From: Fodinibius salipaludis
Lineage (GTDB): Bacteria; Bacteroidota; Rhodothermia; Balneolales; Balneolaceae
Assembly: GCF_002287075.1 (NCBI RefSeq)
Contig: NZ_NSKE01000005.1
Location: 186,001 to 250,000 of the forward strand
DNA length: 64,000 nt
Direction of reading: 5' to 3'
Shown: positions 28,401-37,029 of the stretch, piece after piece
Layout: every line of letters starts with the position of its first letter
Numbering within the stretch: position 1 is the first letter of the stretch
Made by a program: the position numbers and the translations under genes
Notes under the pieces: model-generated
What the model saw: only the letters and a program-made list of their open reading frames with translations
Database searches by the model: none
What the model was told of the DNA's origin: nothing

Positions 28401-29233
28401 CGTATTATTCTAAATTTGAGAACGTAAACCCTCCATTGGTAGATTATTTAAATACTCAATCTAATTATGAAATATTGGAGGAAATTGACTTTGAGAATGA
28501 GGCTGTATCTCCTAAAACTAACAGAAAATTTGCCCTTGACCTTATTCTTACAAAAGCTATCGAAGAAAACAGCTTTAATTCTTTATTACAGAGCATTGCT
28601 TTTCAATTTGACAATTTAAGTATTGAAAAACTTGATAAGAATAAAGTTAAGAAGATTATTAAGGCAAATATTTTAAGTCTAACAACCACAAACTATAATC
28701 GGTTAAAAAATGATTTTGATCCTCTTCATATTGAATTAACAATCAAGCATCTGGAATCTTTTATAGAAAGATTCTCTGAGTTTAATGTTGAAGAAGAAGA
28801 ATTGAAACTACTATTTAAAAGTTCAAGAGTTCAGAAAACCGACAAGCTGAAAATTTTTGAATCGATTAATATCAATGATTTGTCAATAGATTCTGACTTG
28901 GCAAACGAACTCTTAGATGTTTTAGTAAGCAACCAACCTTTTGAAGTTCAATTCCAGACTTTAAAAATCTTAACGGAAAAAGGAAAAATTAAATCTAAGA
29001 AAATTAGACTAATTACTTCACAAATTGATTTCTATGAGAGAAATCAAATTAAACAGCTAATTTCTTCTCTCCCATATCCATATTATAAAATGGTTAGAAG
29101 TCGACATAGACCAAAATTAAAGAAGACTGATTATAACGCTGAGTTAATCAAAAAGTTAAATAGTCAAGGTATTATATCCTCTTACACAGAGAATGAAAAT
29201 AGTATTAGAGTAAATGCTCGAAAAAATATTTAG
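25481..29233 (+). CDS. YobI-like membrane-associated P-loop NTPase, likely anti-phage defence
   Basis: A 1250-residue protein. Walker A is GTYGSGKSS at residues 95-103, and a Walker B-like VVIFEDIDRYEE lies near 289-300, the pattern of KAP/YobI-type STAND-like NTPases. Two membrane helices (about 186-206 and 222-246) lie between them, so the ATPase is split by a membrane hairpin as in KAP NTPases. The C-terminal 800 residues are long helices with a coiled coil near 440-620 and probably form a sensor. The gene is AT-rich and stands between an R-M gene and an AbiE pair, so a defence role is likely; the trigger and effect are unknown. Confidence 0.75.
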   Translation: MDQESTKEIEEEDLDGKDKIIASFKKYFVEILSWFIHKFAQYKYNLFDKSKILEADLFEDLTPYDEMDEEEAGKYFEALDWALANEKVSNIAVTGTYGSGKSSILKSYEKRHPEHDYLNISLASFDPENVNKGNNGIASDDSSDGEVNPNRLIERSILQQIFYKVEPKVISDSRFKKIYSINNWRIFLLCCLTTIWLISAVILFKPDLFSFIQNWEELVNTRAFVYLSIAVFLAGFGAFLFKLYKLFNRLSFSKLNLTKGEIELSEKIDSSILNKHLDEILYFFEVTDFNVVIFEDIDRYEEINIFSKLRELNILLNNSDQVDRDINFIYALRDEMFDDETDRTKFFDFIIPIIPVINSNNSKEKLLERISDDSISRNLISDLSLFIDDMRILKNICNEFAIYKDKLGKVTLDKDQLLAIIIYKNLHPEDFSNLQQDEGMVYDAFHKRKQEAIRQRKSKIKKAISSRENEIKEIKDERIKNLKELRSLYLGQFSNRMANQQVFGLQVNGSKKPVQEVIDNEELFEDIRNGGKIRYYHNRNRSTSSNYSFKDIENLIDPDRSYSERKKLIKSKKSNKIEQLNSEIARLKRDLEKVESQRLEEHLEHLPKKEALGKGLAENDFLVLLLRNGYINEDYENYISYFYEGALSIKDKNFLLSVKNQTGVPFDYSLDKIDEIIEDLRSRELSQSEVLNFDLLVYLIENSSSYTEKLDIILKQLSNEKKESTDFIEAFIQEEYDILPEFIKLLSHQWTGIWHFIENSDKYSLKKKEEYLDLIIKYAKINDIIEINVYSSGALKTFISEKDDFIEYYENAEGRKHIKEVIKELSVKFQYFKIPSSRSHLFNFIYENELYEINEQTISSIVKNLDGSDELLNSLNTANYSVIRKSECDNLISYIEKNINIYVENILLKKDKFKEEEKYFIELLNKEEISEDQKCSLIKKQSGQITDIKTVPSNLWEFLVAESKLKASWENLATYYSKFENVNPPLVDYLNTQSNYEILEEIDFENEAVSPKTNRKFALDLILTKAIEENSFNSLLQSIAFQFDNLSIEKLDKNKVKKIIKANILSLTTTNYNRLKNDFDPLHIELTIKHLESFIERFSEFNVEEEELKLLFKSSRVQKTDKLKIFESININDLSIDSDLANELLDVLVSNQPFEVQFQTLKILTEKGKIKSKKIRLITSQIDFYERNQIKQLISSLPYPYYKMVRSRHRPKLKKTDYNAELIKKLNSQGIISSYTENENSIRVNARKNI

Positions 29234-29410
29234 AAAGAACTGATTAAAAATTTTCCTCCCCGAGTACAAAAGGAAAAAAGCCAATTCCAGTGCAGAAAAA
29301 AAAAGAAATGACAATAGATTCTAGTGTAGGTTTCAATTTTCACTCAGCCATTCTGGAAGCCTACTAGTGAATCCCATAACAATTTCGAACCCTTCTTTCC
29401 GAAAATACTC

Positions 29411-29467
29411 ATATGTCAAGTAAAAAACGTAAAAAACTTGACATATTTAACGATTTAATGCTATATT
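29411..29467 (+). promoter_or_regulatory. Promoter and operator of the abiE pair
   Basis: A perfect 11-bp inverted repeat, ATATGTCAAGT (29411-29421) and ACTTGACATAT (29436-29446), overlaps a sigma-70-like promoter: TTGACA (29438-29443), an 18-base spacer and TATATT (29462-29467). AbiEi antitoxins of known systems repress their own promoter by binding inverted repeats, so this arrangement fits autoregulation. The rest of the 276-base gap shows no gene. Confidence 0.7.
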
Positions 29468-29509
29468 ACTACAAGCTGTTGAAAGGCCATTAGCATAACA
29501 CCTAGCATT

Positions 29510-30235
29510 ATGAGTACTGCAAAAAGAATAAAAGACAAAGTTTCTTCCTTTGACGAAGGAACGACGTTTAAATATGACCAGCTCGGCATCGATAACAGCG
29601 AGTACGGGGCTGCTACCAAGGCCATCGAGCGGTTGATATCCAACGATGTTGTAAAAAGAATTTCCAAAGGCCTGTTTTACAAGCCGAAGAAGTCGCTCTT
29701 TGGTGATTTAAAACCTAATGAAGAACAACTGCTAAAACCCTATTTGTACGAAGGCGACAATCGGATTGCTTATGTCACCGGTTTGTCTTTGTACAATCGG
29801 ATGGGCCTTACGACACAGGTGCCCAAAACCGTGACCCTGGCCTGTAATAAAAAGAGGATCAATACCGAGATCGATAACCTGAAGATAAAATCGGTCAAAA
29901 GTTACGTGGATCCCACTGACGAAAACATTCGTTTTTTGGAGATTCTGGATGCTATAAAGGATTTTAAGAAAATCCCGGACCTCGATATCGATAATGCTAT
30001 CGGGCAACTTCAAAGTCGCATACGTGATTTAAGTACTCCCGACAGAAATAAGCTGATTACTTATGCCCTGCAATATCCTCCCCGCGTACGTGCGCTGTTG
30101 GGAGCTTTGCTTACCTACCAGGAGTTCAACAGCGCTTTTCCTAAATTGAAGAATAGCTTGAATCCACTGTCGAGTTACAAGTTCGGTAGTCTTAGTAGTA
30201 GCTTGCCTACAGCCCAAAACTGGAATATTGTTTAG
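29510..30235 (+). CDS. AbiEi-type antitoxin (transcriptional autorepressor)
   Basis: A 241-residue protein of the type IV antitoxin AbiEi/DUF6088 group. The N-terminal winged helix is FKYDQLGIDNSEYGAATKAIERLISNDVVKRISKGLFYKPK (about residues 20-65). The body carries the conserved AYVTGLSLYNRMGLTTQVP and TVTLACNKKR strands. The protein is expected to repress the operon and to counter the toxin without direct binding. Its stop codon directly abuts the toxin ATG. Confidence 0.85.
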   Translation: MSTAKRIKDKVSSFDEGTTFKYDQLGIDNSEYGAATKAIERLISNDVVKRISKGLFYKPKKSLFGDLKPNEEQLLKPYLYEGDNRIAYVTGLSLYNRMGLTTQVPKTVTLACNKKRINTEIDNLKIKSVKSYVDPTDENIRFLEILDAIKDFKKIPDLDIDNAIGQLQSRIRDLSTPDRNKLITYALQYPPRVRALLGALLTYQEFNSAFPKLKNSLNPLSSYKFGSLSSSLPTAQNWNIV

Positions 30236-31213
30236 ATGAACCTACACGAAGATGCCGAAATATTTCGGGATGCTATAAGGGCTACCGCCGATCATAAGAA
30301 TATTCGGGAAATCTATATCGAGAAAGACTATTGGGTAACCTATGCCCTGCATGCGATCTTTCATTCCGAGATGAAAGACGTTGCTGTATTTAAGGGTGGC
30401 ACGTCACTTTCCAAATGCTACCAGGCGATCAACCGGTTTTCCGAGGATATAGATCTCGTAGTGTTAGAAGATCCCGGGCTATCCAACAACCAAATGGACA
30501 AAAGAGTCAGGGACGTCAGCAAGGTGGTTGATGACACTGATTTGGAGGAAGTAGAATTACCTGGAATTACCATGAAACGTGGGAAGAATAGAAAAGTAGC
30601 CTACGAGTATGCGAAACATGGATATGACCAAACTTATGGCCAAGTCCGCGACAAAATCATAGTAGAAGTATCGAGGCTGGGACATTTCGAACCTCATGAA
30701 GAAGTAGAGGTTCATTCTTTTGTTGCCGATATGATGAAAGCGAGAGGTCAGGAAGAGCTAGTTGAAAAATATGGATTAGCTCCCTTCCCTTTGAAAGTAC
30801 TAACCATAGAACGGACCTTTTGCGAGAAAATAATGTCTCTGGTCCGATTTTCACACGCCGAAAATCCGTATGAGGATCTCGGAAATAAAGTCCGCCACAC
30901 TTATGACATTCACATGCTGTTAAAGCAACCGGCGATTCAAGACTTCTTTGAAAGCGATAAGCTGGATGAGATGCTACTTCAAGTGGGAGCCGATGATATC
31001 GAAAGCTATGGTGATAAGTACGATTGGCTATATGAACATCCCGCCTCTGCCCTACTTTTTGACAACCCCGAAGAGACCTGGGATAAGATCAAATCTGTTT
31101 ATAACGGCACTTTTAAAGAGTTAGTTATTGGTGACCTTCCGGAAGGTGATGCTGTACTGAGAGCTATTAAAAAAGTAGCCGAACGGCTTAAAGCTATTGA
31201 TTGGGAGCTTTAA
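30236..31213 (+). CDS. AbiEii/AbiGii-type nucleotidyltransferase toxin
   Basis: A 325-residue DNA-polymerase-beta-like nucleotidyltransferase. The signature is complete: EKDYWV (29-34), then FKGGTSLSKCY with the Gly54-Gly55-Thr-Ser loop, and RFSEDIDL with Glu70, Asp71 and Asp73. Family toxins modify tRNA or another nucleic acid with nucleotides and block translation when the antitoxin fails, stopping phage growth. It is translationally coupled to the antitoxin with no spacing. Confidence 0.9.
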   Translation: MNLHEDAEIFRDAIRATADHKNIREIYIEKDYWVTYALHAIFHSEMKDVAVFKGGTSLSKCYQAINRFSEDIDLVVLEDPGLSNNQMDKRVRDVSKVVDDTDLEEVELPGITMKRGKNRKVAYEYAKHGYDQTYGQVRDKIIVEVSRLGHFEPHEEVEVHSFVADMMKARGQEELVEKYGLAPFPLKVLTIERTFCEKIMSLVRFSHAENPYEDLGNKVRHTYDIHMLLKQPAIQDFFESDKLDEMLLQVGADDIESYGDKYDWLYEHPASALLFDNPEETWDKIKSVYNGTFKELVIGDLPEGDAVLRAIKKVAERLKAIDWEL

Positions 31214-31396
31214 ATCCCGAAAATTCAACTTCTCTTTGTATTAAATCCCGAAAGTTAAAACAAGCCATTCATTTAGCTTCTTTTAACTGACAATTTTTCG
31301 TGTATAGTAGGCCCCTTTATCAGCAAGAAGTTAGTTGAAGTAGTCATGTTCTACCTTGTCCGAATTTGGATCTGTATCAAAGAACTAAATTAATAT
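31214..31396. other. Intergenic region between the abiE pair and the SIR2 operon
   Basis: 183 bases between convergent genes. A direct repeat TTAAATCCCGAAA occurs near 31210 (one mismatch, overlapping the toxin stop codon) and near 31241. No terminator hairpin or small gene is obvious. Confidence 0.4.
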
Positions 31397-34300
31397 TCAT
31401 TCTAACCAGTCCAAGTTATTTTCAATAATTATTTTCTGAAGTCGTTTAAATTCTTCCCTATCCTTTAACTTCTCATTAGTCTGTTCTATTCGATGCAGAA
31501 CCTTATGGATTGGCGCAAACCATTGTGGAGGATTTTCTGGTGTGGACTTATTAATAAATATTAAAGCTGCCTCAGGAAATCTTTCAATCAGATCTGTTTC
31601 TAACAATTCGTGAGGATGATAAAAACGTTCACTTCTTGGTACCAGGTATGGTTTACAGACCTTAACTGCTTCAGGGAAAGCGTCTTCACTTTTTAAAAGG
31701 ACTGTGGCAATTTTATTAGCTACTATTTCTGATTTATATTTTCTTTCCTTAGGCCATGTAGTATTGAAAAGGGGGATTAATACCTGACGCCAAATTTTAG
31801 CTTTTTCATCCTCCTTATCGGTATTATCTAAATACAATTCAAACCATCTAAAAAATTCTGCTCTATCCTCATCTGTTAATTTCTTGAGTGACTTTCTTAT
31901 TACCTTTGAGCTTATATCATATTCATCCATTGTATTAACTAGGGCCAAAATTTGAGCCAGGTTTTTACTTCCTCCCTCTAATTTATCTAGATAATCAAAT
32001 GTTTTGATAAAATATGGCTTAATGTATTCCCATAACTCTATATTAATTGAGGGATTCCATAGGTATCCTTGCCAAAGATTAATCGACTGCTCTCGATCTG
32101 ACAAGTCGAAAAGTGGTATGAGCTCATTCTGACTCCATTTAGGATCAATACTATTTAAAAAGGGTAAATAACGACCTAAAATGACCTGACCCAAATTATC
32201 TGATCCCTGTTCTGATGAAATAACTCGCATCAGCCTCTCTTTTATTTCTACAGGAAATCCATCACCTTTTTTAAGATTATATTGGTTGGTTACTATAATT
32301 AAGGCAAATACTAAATAACCGGCGGGATGGTTAATAGCTTGATTAATTCTATCCGAATCACTTAATGAAGATGAACCCTTGACAGCAAATGGATACAGCC
32401 TATCCCATAGAGTATAAAATTTATCTGTTGGAACTACATCGTATTCCTCTGAAATAGATTGAAGAAGCTTAGAAGATGAGCGGATAATTAATGATGCTTG
32501 CTCTCGACTTAAACTTAATAGAAGATCTAAAATGTCACTGCTACTTATAACATCTAAATTAAGTCCGTGAAAAGCTGTCGAAAAAACATCCTCATCAAAT
32601 CTTTTCTTTCTTAATATATGATTTAATGTTTCATTAGCTTCACTTGGATATTGTGAGCAAAATGTCCGCCAGTTCTCAATTAAACCTCGTCTATGGTCTT
32701 CATGGTCAAGTAACGTGTCAACTCTTTCATTCAATGATTGTGATTTCAAATCATCAATTGAGTAATCTGTTTGGTACGATCTGCTTCCAGATTCAGACCA
32801 AAAAAGAAAATCCTCTCTTTCAGTTCCTCTATAACTAAAATTGGGTCTTCGCCCTTCAATTTGATTTAACAGATTTCTCTGTTTTTTATTTAAACCGGTT
32901 TCGGAATGATAATTAATCCGCACTAATAGATTCCATACATTTCGATCAACCGCCTCTTCAAGTTCCTCATCTTCCAAATCATCGATAAAAAGCTCCCTCG
33001 AAGGCCCTTTCCTAATAACATCAAATAAGTTGGATCTTTCTATAAAATTTATCTCATCCCACAGGTTAGGCAGGTATTCATAGATCTCTTTCCTTACACT
33101 ATATCGCCAGAGCCATGCATCAGGTTTATCTAATATGAGATCGTAAACCTTGTAATATGCGTTAATCTTATTGACGGCATACAAAGATATTCGCTTAAAA
33201 ATGGGATAAGGGTGTGAAAGTAATACTTCTATAATTGACTTAACCTTATTAGCATCCTCCTCATGCTGATCAATAGCTTCCCTAATAAGTTCAATTAAAA
33301 ATGTTTGGTCCTGGAAGTGATTATTTTGCTCATGGGGTTCAATTGAAGGCTGATGTATGTGACTTTGGTCATATTCTTCAGTTACTACACCAGCTATTTC
33401 AAGTAAATCATAGGCTTCTCGGAGATACTGAATAACAGTAAAAACTATATCAGAGAGTATGGTGCTCCAATCATCTCTTTGACGTAAATCATCAAATACA
33501 GATTGGGCTGTATTACCGATTTTTAAAGATATTTCAGCTCTTATAAGTTCTTTAGTACTTTCGATTGCATCAGATGTCTCTTTCTTTTCACCAACACCCC
33601 AATTAATATATTTTCTTACACTTATTTGTGGTTTTAAAAATTCGAGCAACTTTAATCGGGTTGCTTTGGTCCATTCTATTTTTTTTAAGTGATATGGATT
33701 TACAAATTGATTTTGGCTGGAGAATAAATAGCCACTTGTCAAAGTACTCCAAGCTTTTTTATAAGGCTCTTTTATTTCACTTCCATCACTCTGAAGCCTT
33801 CTTCTTATGTAATCTTCAAATTGAGGATGAAGATTACCTCCCTGTTCAACTACCCAATCTATGAGCCTCTTATTCTCTAAATGTTGAGAAAGCCACCGAC
33901 CTATAGCAATTTCTTTATCATTTAAACTTGGTGGAGATTTGGTTCGAGAATAATATCCTGCCAGACTAAAATTTTGTTCCGGGCTTACCAACTCACTCAA
34001 AAGGTCTCGTTTCTCAAAAGTATCTAGCCAACTTATTGGAGGTGTTGGTTTGATATCTGCAAACTGCCTAGCATAAGAAGGAGTATCAGACTGAAAAATT
34101 GCCCAACATAGTTGATCTACCTGCTCAATTGATAAACTGTCGGGTTCATTAGGGGCAACTTTCTTTACTATTTCTCTTTTTGAGGTAGCCCCGCCCTCAA
34201 AAATTTTTGACCATCTTATTAATGATTTGTGAAGTTTTTCATGTTGATTATCATCATTATGATAAAGGATTGGTATTATATTTTTTGCTTTCCACTCCTC

Positions 34301-35053
34301 CCTTATTGAATCCCTATTTTCCTTGCTCTTGTACTCTACAAGCGCATATGCCTTTTTAATACGTTGATCAATGCTTCTCTCAATTGAAAGCGCATCAACC
34401 AAATACCGCATTACGGGATCGTTAAGCCCATAACCAATAAAGAGTACTGTATAATGATTAAATAACTCTGAAATAAAAACACTTGCCCATCGCTCAAGTA
34501 GATAAGCCGTTCCAAAATCACTTGAAGTTAAGACCAAATGCTTGCATAATGGATCATGTTTATCAAACTTTCCATGGAGATGTACTAAGCTATTCCACTT
34601 TTTAGGTTTTGGAGGTGGCAAAGTAGGTGCAGAAGCCACCTTAAGATCGTTATCTACCTGTTCGAATAGTAAATCGAAATTTGTAGTTATTAACCTTTTA
34701 GAGCCATTTGATAAAGTAGATAATTTTAAAATTGCATCATGGGTTGATAAGTCTGGATTTGACGGTGTAGCTAGTATCTCTCTCACATATTTTCTTACTA
34801 TTTTAGCGCCAAAACGCTCTTCACGTTCAAGTAGACCTATAACTCGATCATAATTCTTTTTATCAAACTCTTGCTGTTCTATTGAATCAAAACTTGCCCC
34901 CAACTTTTTTTTCAACTGACAAACCAATCCCTTGAAGTTTGGGAGTCCTGCCTTCATTGACACACCAGCTCCACAAAAAATAACTAGCCGTTCTTCTTCT
35001 AATGCTTGAATTAATTGTACAGGTATATCAGGACCATTTTTTATAAAACGCAT
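31397..35053 (-). CDS. SIR2-like NADase with long helical C-terminus (DUF4020-type), defence effector
   Basis: A 1218-residue protein. Its N-terminal 250 residues are a SIR2 domain: FCGAGVSMKAGLPNF (26-40) for NAD binding, ITTNFD (122-127), HLHGK with the candidate catalytic His160, and IGYGLNDPVM. Such SIR2 domains in defence systems (ThsA, DSR, SIR2-HerA) destroy NAD during phage infection. The remaining 950 residues are alpha-helical and repeat-like and probably sense the phage. It starts 6 bases after a second, smaller SIR2-fold gene, so the two probably form a complex or pair. Confidence 0.85.
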   Translation of the reverse strand: MRFIKNGPDIPVQLIQALEEERLVIFCGAGVSMKAGLPNFKGLVCQLKKKLGASFDSIEQQEFDKKNYDRVIGLLEREERFGAKIVRKYVREILATPSNPDLSTHDAILKLSTLSNGSKRLITTNFDLLFEQVDNDLKVASAPTLPPPKPKKWNSLVHLHGKFDKHDPLCKHLVLTSSDFGTAYLLERWASVFISELFNHYTVLFIGYGLNDPVMRYLVDALSIERSIDQRIKKAYALVEYKSKENRDSIREEWKAKNIIPILYHNDDNQHEKLHKSLIRWSKIFEGGATSKREIVKKVAPNEPDSLSIEQVDQLCWAIFQSDTPSYARQFADIKPTPPISWLDTFEKRDLLSELVSPEQNFSLAGYYSRTKSPPSLNDKEIAIGRWLSQHLENKRLIDWVVEQGGNLHPQFEDYIRRRLQSDGSEIKEPYKKAWSTLTSGYLFSSQNQFVNPYHLKKIEWTKATRLKLLEFLKPQISVRKYINWGVGEKKETSDAIESTKELIRAEISLKIGNTAQSVFDDLRQRDDWSTILSDIVFTVIQYLREAYDLLEIAGVVTEEYDQSHIHQPSIEPHEQNNHFQDQTFLIELIREAIDQHEEDANKVKSIIEVLLSHPYPIFKRISLYAVNKINAYYKVYDLILDKPDAWLWRYSVRKEIYEYLPNLWDEINFIERSNLFDVIRKGPSRELFIDDLEDEELEEAVDRNVWNLLVRINYHSETGLNKKQRNLLNQIEGRRPNFSYRGTEREDFLFWSESGSRSYQTDYSIDDLKSQSLNERVDTLLDHEDHRRGLIENWRTFCSQYPSEANETLNHILRKKRFDEDVFSTAFHGLNLDVISSSDILDLLLSLSREQASLIIRSSSKLLQSISEEYDVVPTDKFYTLWDRLYPFAVKGSSSLSDSDRINQAINHPAGYLVFALIIVTNQYNLKKGDGFPVEIKERLMRVISSEQGSDNLGQVILGRYLPFLNSIDPKWSQNELIPLFDLSDREQSINLWQGYLWNPSINIELWEYIKPYFIKTFDYLDKLEGGSKNLAQILALVNTMDEYDISSKVIRKSLKKLTDEDRAEFFRWFELYLDNTDKEDEKAKIWRQVLIPLFNTTWPKERKYKSEIVANKIATVLLKSEDAFPEAVKVCKPYLVPRSERFYHPHELLETDLIERFPEAALIFINKSTPENPPQWFAPIHKVLHRIEQTNEKLKDREEFKRLQKIIIENNLDWLE

Positions 35054-35059
35054 TAGCTA

Positions 35060-36082
35060 CTATGCTCTTTCGACTTCAAATAATGGCTCGTACCAATCCC
35101 ATAACTCTTCTAATGTATCTACATCTTGAGGTACTGGAAAAGGTTCTTGAAATGCCTCTGCTGGGGTAGTGGGAAGGAATTGATGCATGTATCGCTCTCC
35201 TGTTCTGCGAGGGTATTTTGCTAAAATCGAATCAAAAAAACTTTTCCCATAATCATAATGATGTGTATGAATAAAATCGTCCCAAGTTTCTCTTAGCTCT
35301 CCTTTCTCAATCACATTTATTAATTCGAACTGCTCCATATTTCTCTCCTCAGCCCCACCCCAAGCTTCTTTCATTATATCAATAGCTTCCACATCTGTAT
35401 CAGGAGCACCATACCCGAAAATAGTCACTCTTTTGGTGTCATCACTCTCTAGTCTTGTTCTAAATCGATTCCATTCTCTAGATATAAATTGATCATTATT
35501 ATAATTTTTTTCAGCAACAGGATACAATAATTTTGTTGGTTCAAATTGGTTCCCAGTTCTTTTGGAGTACATGCCTGACGGCCCAGTTTTGTCATCTTCA
35601 TCGCTATATCCTATGGCTACATTGCCATGAAGAAAGCAAATATGAGGCATAGGAGCTTTATCCATATTTCTACAAAATGCCTGATACAAAAAAGGATCCC
35701 AGTTGAAAGTTGCGATAAAATCCTTAGGTCTTAGTGACAAAATCAGATAATCATATATCGTTGGTTCATCCGGAAGTTCCATATCAGAAAAATAGTCTCT
35801 AACTCTTCTCTGAACTTCTTTAATTTCATCCGACTTTGGCTTTTCCGCATGTAAATTACTGTATAATTTCTCAAAGTTATCATCTTGTACTTCATCTGGC
35901 AATTCTTCAATAATGTCATTTAAGCCAACGACATCTATAAAATTATTCATAGATGGTAACTCCTTCCCATTTTTCTCTGGGTTTCTCATCGTTGAAGCAA
36001 TACTAGCACCGGCACCTAGTATTACGAGATGGGATATACCTGGAAAGGTTTTATTAATACCTTCTTCTCTTGTCATTTTCAT
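35060..36082 (-). CDS. Second SIR2-fold protein, partner of the large SIR2 gene
   Basis: A 340-residue protein with SIR2-like landmarks: HLVILGAGASIAST (18-31), FIATFNWDPFLYQ (122-134; Asn127 and Asp129), CFLHGN (149-154; His152), and IFGYGAPDTDVEA. The order matches the family's GAG(A/V)S, TxNxD, HG and GYG-xxD motifs. It lacks the long sensor tail of its neighbour. The gene lies between a 242-residue unknown protein and the large SIR2 gene with gaps of 46 and 6 bases. Whether it is an active NADase, a regulator or an NAD-product binder cannot be told. Confidence 0.75.
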   Translation of the reverse strand: MKMTREEGINKTFPGISHLVILGAGASIASTMRNPEKNGKELPSMNNFIDVVGLNDIIEELPDEVQDDNFEKLYSNLHAEKPKSDEIKEVQRRVRDYFSDMELPDEPTIYDYLILSLRPKDFIATFNWDPFLYQAFCRNMDKAPMPHICFLHGNVAIGYSDEDDKTGPSGMYSKRTGNQFEPTKLLYPVAEKNYNNDQFISREWNRFRTRLESDDTKRVTIFGYGAPDTDVEAIDIMKEAWGGAEERNMEQFELINVIEKGELRETWDDFIHTHHYDYGKSFFDSILAKYPRRTGERYMHQFLPTTPAEAFQEPFPVPQDVDTLEELWDWYEPLFEVERA

Positions 36083-36128
36083 GATCTTGAAAATTCATTT
36101 AAAGCTGCCAAAGTAGATTTAAAAAAGG

Positions 36129-36857
36129 TTAGGTATCCTCACATTCTTCCTTCCATTTTTTTACCAATTTATTTAAACCAGTTTTTGATCCTCCTTGAAA
36201 GTAACTACCACTATTTAATTTCTCTACGTGCGATATAAAATAATCTATGCTTTTAGTTGACCAGTTATTAGAAGCTAAATATGCTTTGATAGTGTTTTCA
36301 TTTAATGAATAATCGTGTTTGTTCAAGGCTCTCAAGAAAGTCTTAATTTGATCTTTATCGCTAGAATGGAGTCCATTTTTATTAACTGAATTTGATAACT
36401 GATCTAAAGCTTTTTCAACAACACAGTTTAAACCTTTTTTTACTTTCCTTTTTCCGGAATTAATTTCTAGTGCACCCATTCCCTCTGCCCAATCTAGACA
36501 TCCGTCTTTCATCCAAGGAATTGCAAATATCCCTTTTATTCTGTTTATATTTTCTAATTCAAAAATATCATCTGATGAAAGTGCATAAGTAACTACAAGA
36601 CAATCATCATTATATTCATCGAAAGTTTTTCTTGAATCTCTTGAAAAAGTTATCCCTGAAGTTGTAATACCATCTCTAAGATTACCTGTAACTTTTTCCG
36701 AAAATATCTCTTCTAGCCATTCCGTATTACCTAATGTAGGAGTAAGAAAAACGATTTTTCGTGGTCCATGAACTTTAGAAACCTTTATAGCTTCTTGAAC
36801 CACTTTTTTTGCTGCGTCATAATCAGGACCCTGAGTATCAATATAAACTCTTTTCAT
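36129..36857 (-). CDS. Unknown protein opening the twin-SIR2 operon
   Basis: A 242-residue protein with no recognised family. The first half reads like an alpha/beta domain (MKRVYIDTQG; KIVFLTPTLGNTEWLEEIF; DCLVVTYALSSDDIFELENI). This resembles a P-loop-less Rossmann or helicase-lobe remnant. The second half is helical and basic, ending GGSKTGLNKLVKKWKEECEDT. It is the first gene of a three-gene minus-strand operon with the two SIR2 proteins, so it is a candidate regulator or phage sensor. Confidence 0.6.
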   Translation of the reverse strand: MKRVYIDTQGPDYDAAKKVVQEAIKVSKVHGPRKIVFLTPTLGNTEWLEEIFSEKVTGNLRDGITTSGITFSRDSRKTFDEYNDDCLVVTYALSSDDIFELENINRIKGIFAIPWMKDGCLDWAEGMGALEINSGKRKVKKGLNCVVEKALDQLSNSVNKNGLHSSDKDQIKTFLRALNKHDYSLNENTIKAYLASNNWSTKSIDYFISHVEKLNSGSYFQGGSKTGLNKLVKKWKEECEDT

Positions 36858-37029
36858 AATGGCCTATTGAATTGAAATTTTAAATTTACTGAGGCACCTA
36901 ATACTCTTGCATATTGCCAGTAGACCTTTGGGTATTGAACTAGCAACTAATGAAAGATCAACTTTAAAACCAAGAGTGACAGAGAATAGGCAAAAGTGCG
37001 TCTATCTAAAAGGAGGATTAGCTTCTCTA

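Noticed and set aside
29388-29400. ATTTCGAACCCTTC resembling the tRNA T-loop, as possible attachment site
   Set aside because: The match to the tRNA is short and broken, and it lies in the middle of the defence cargo.
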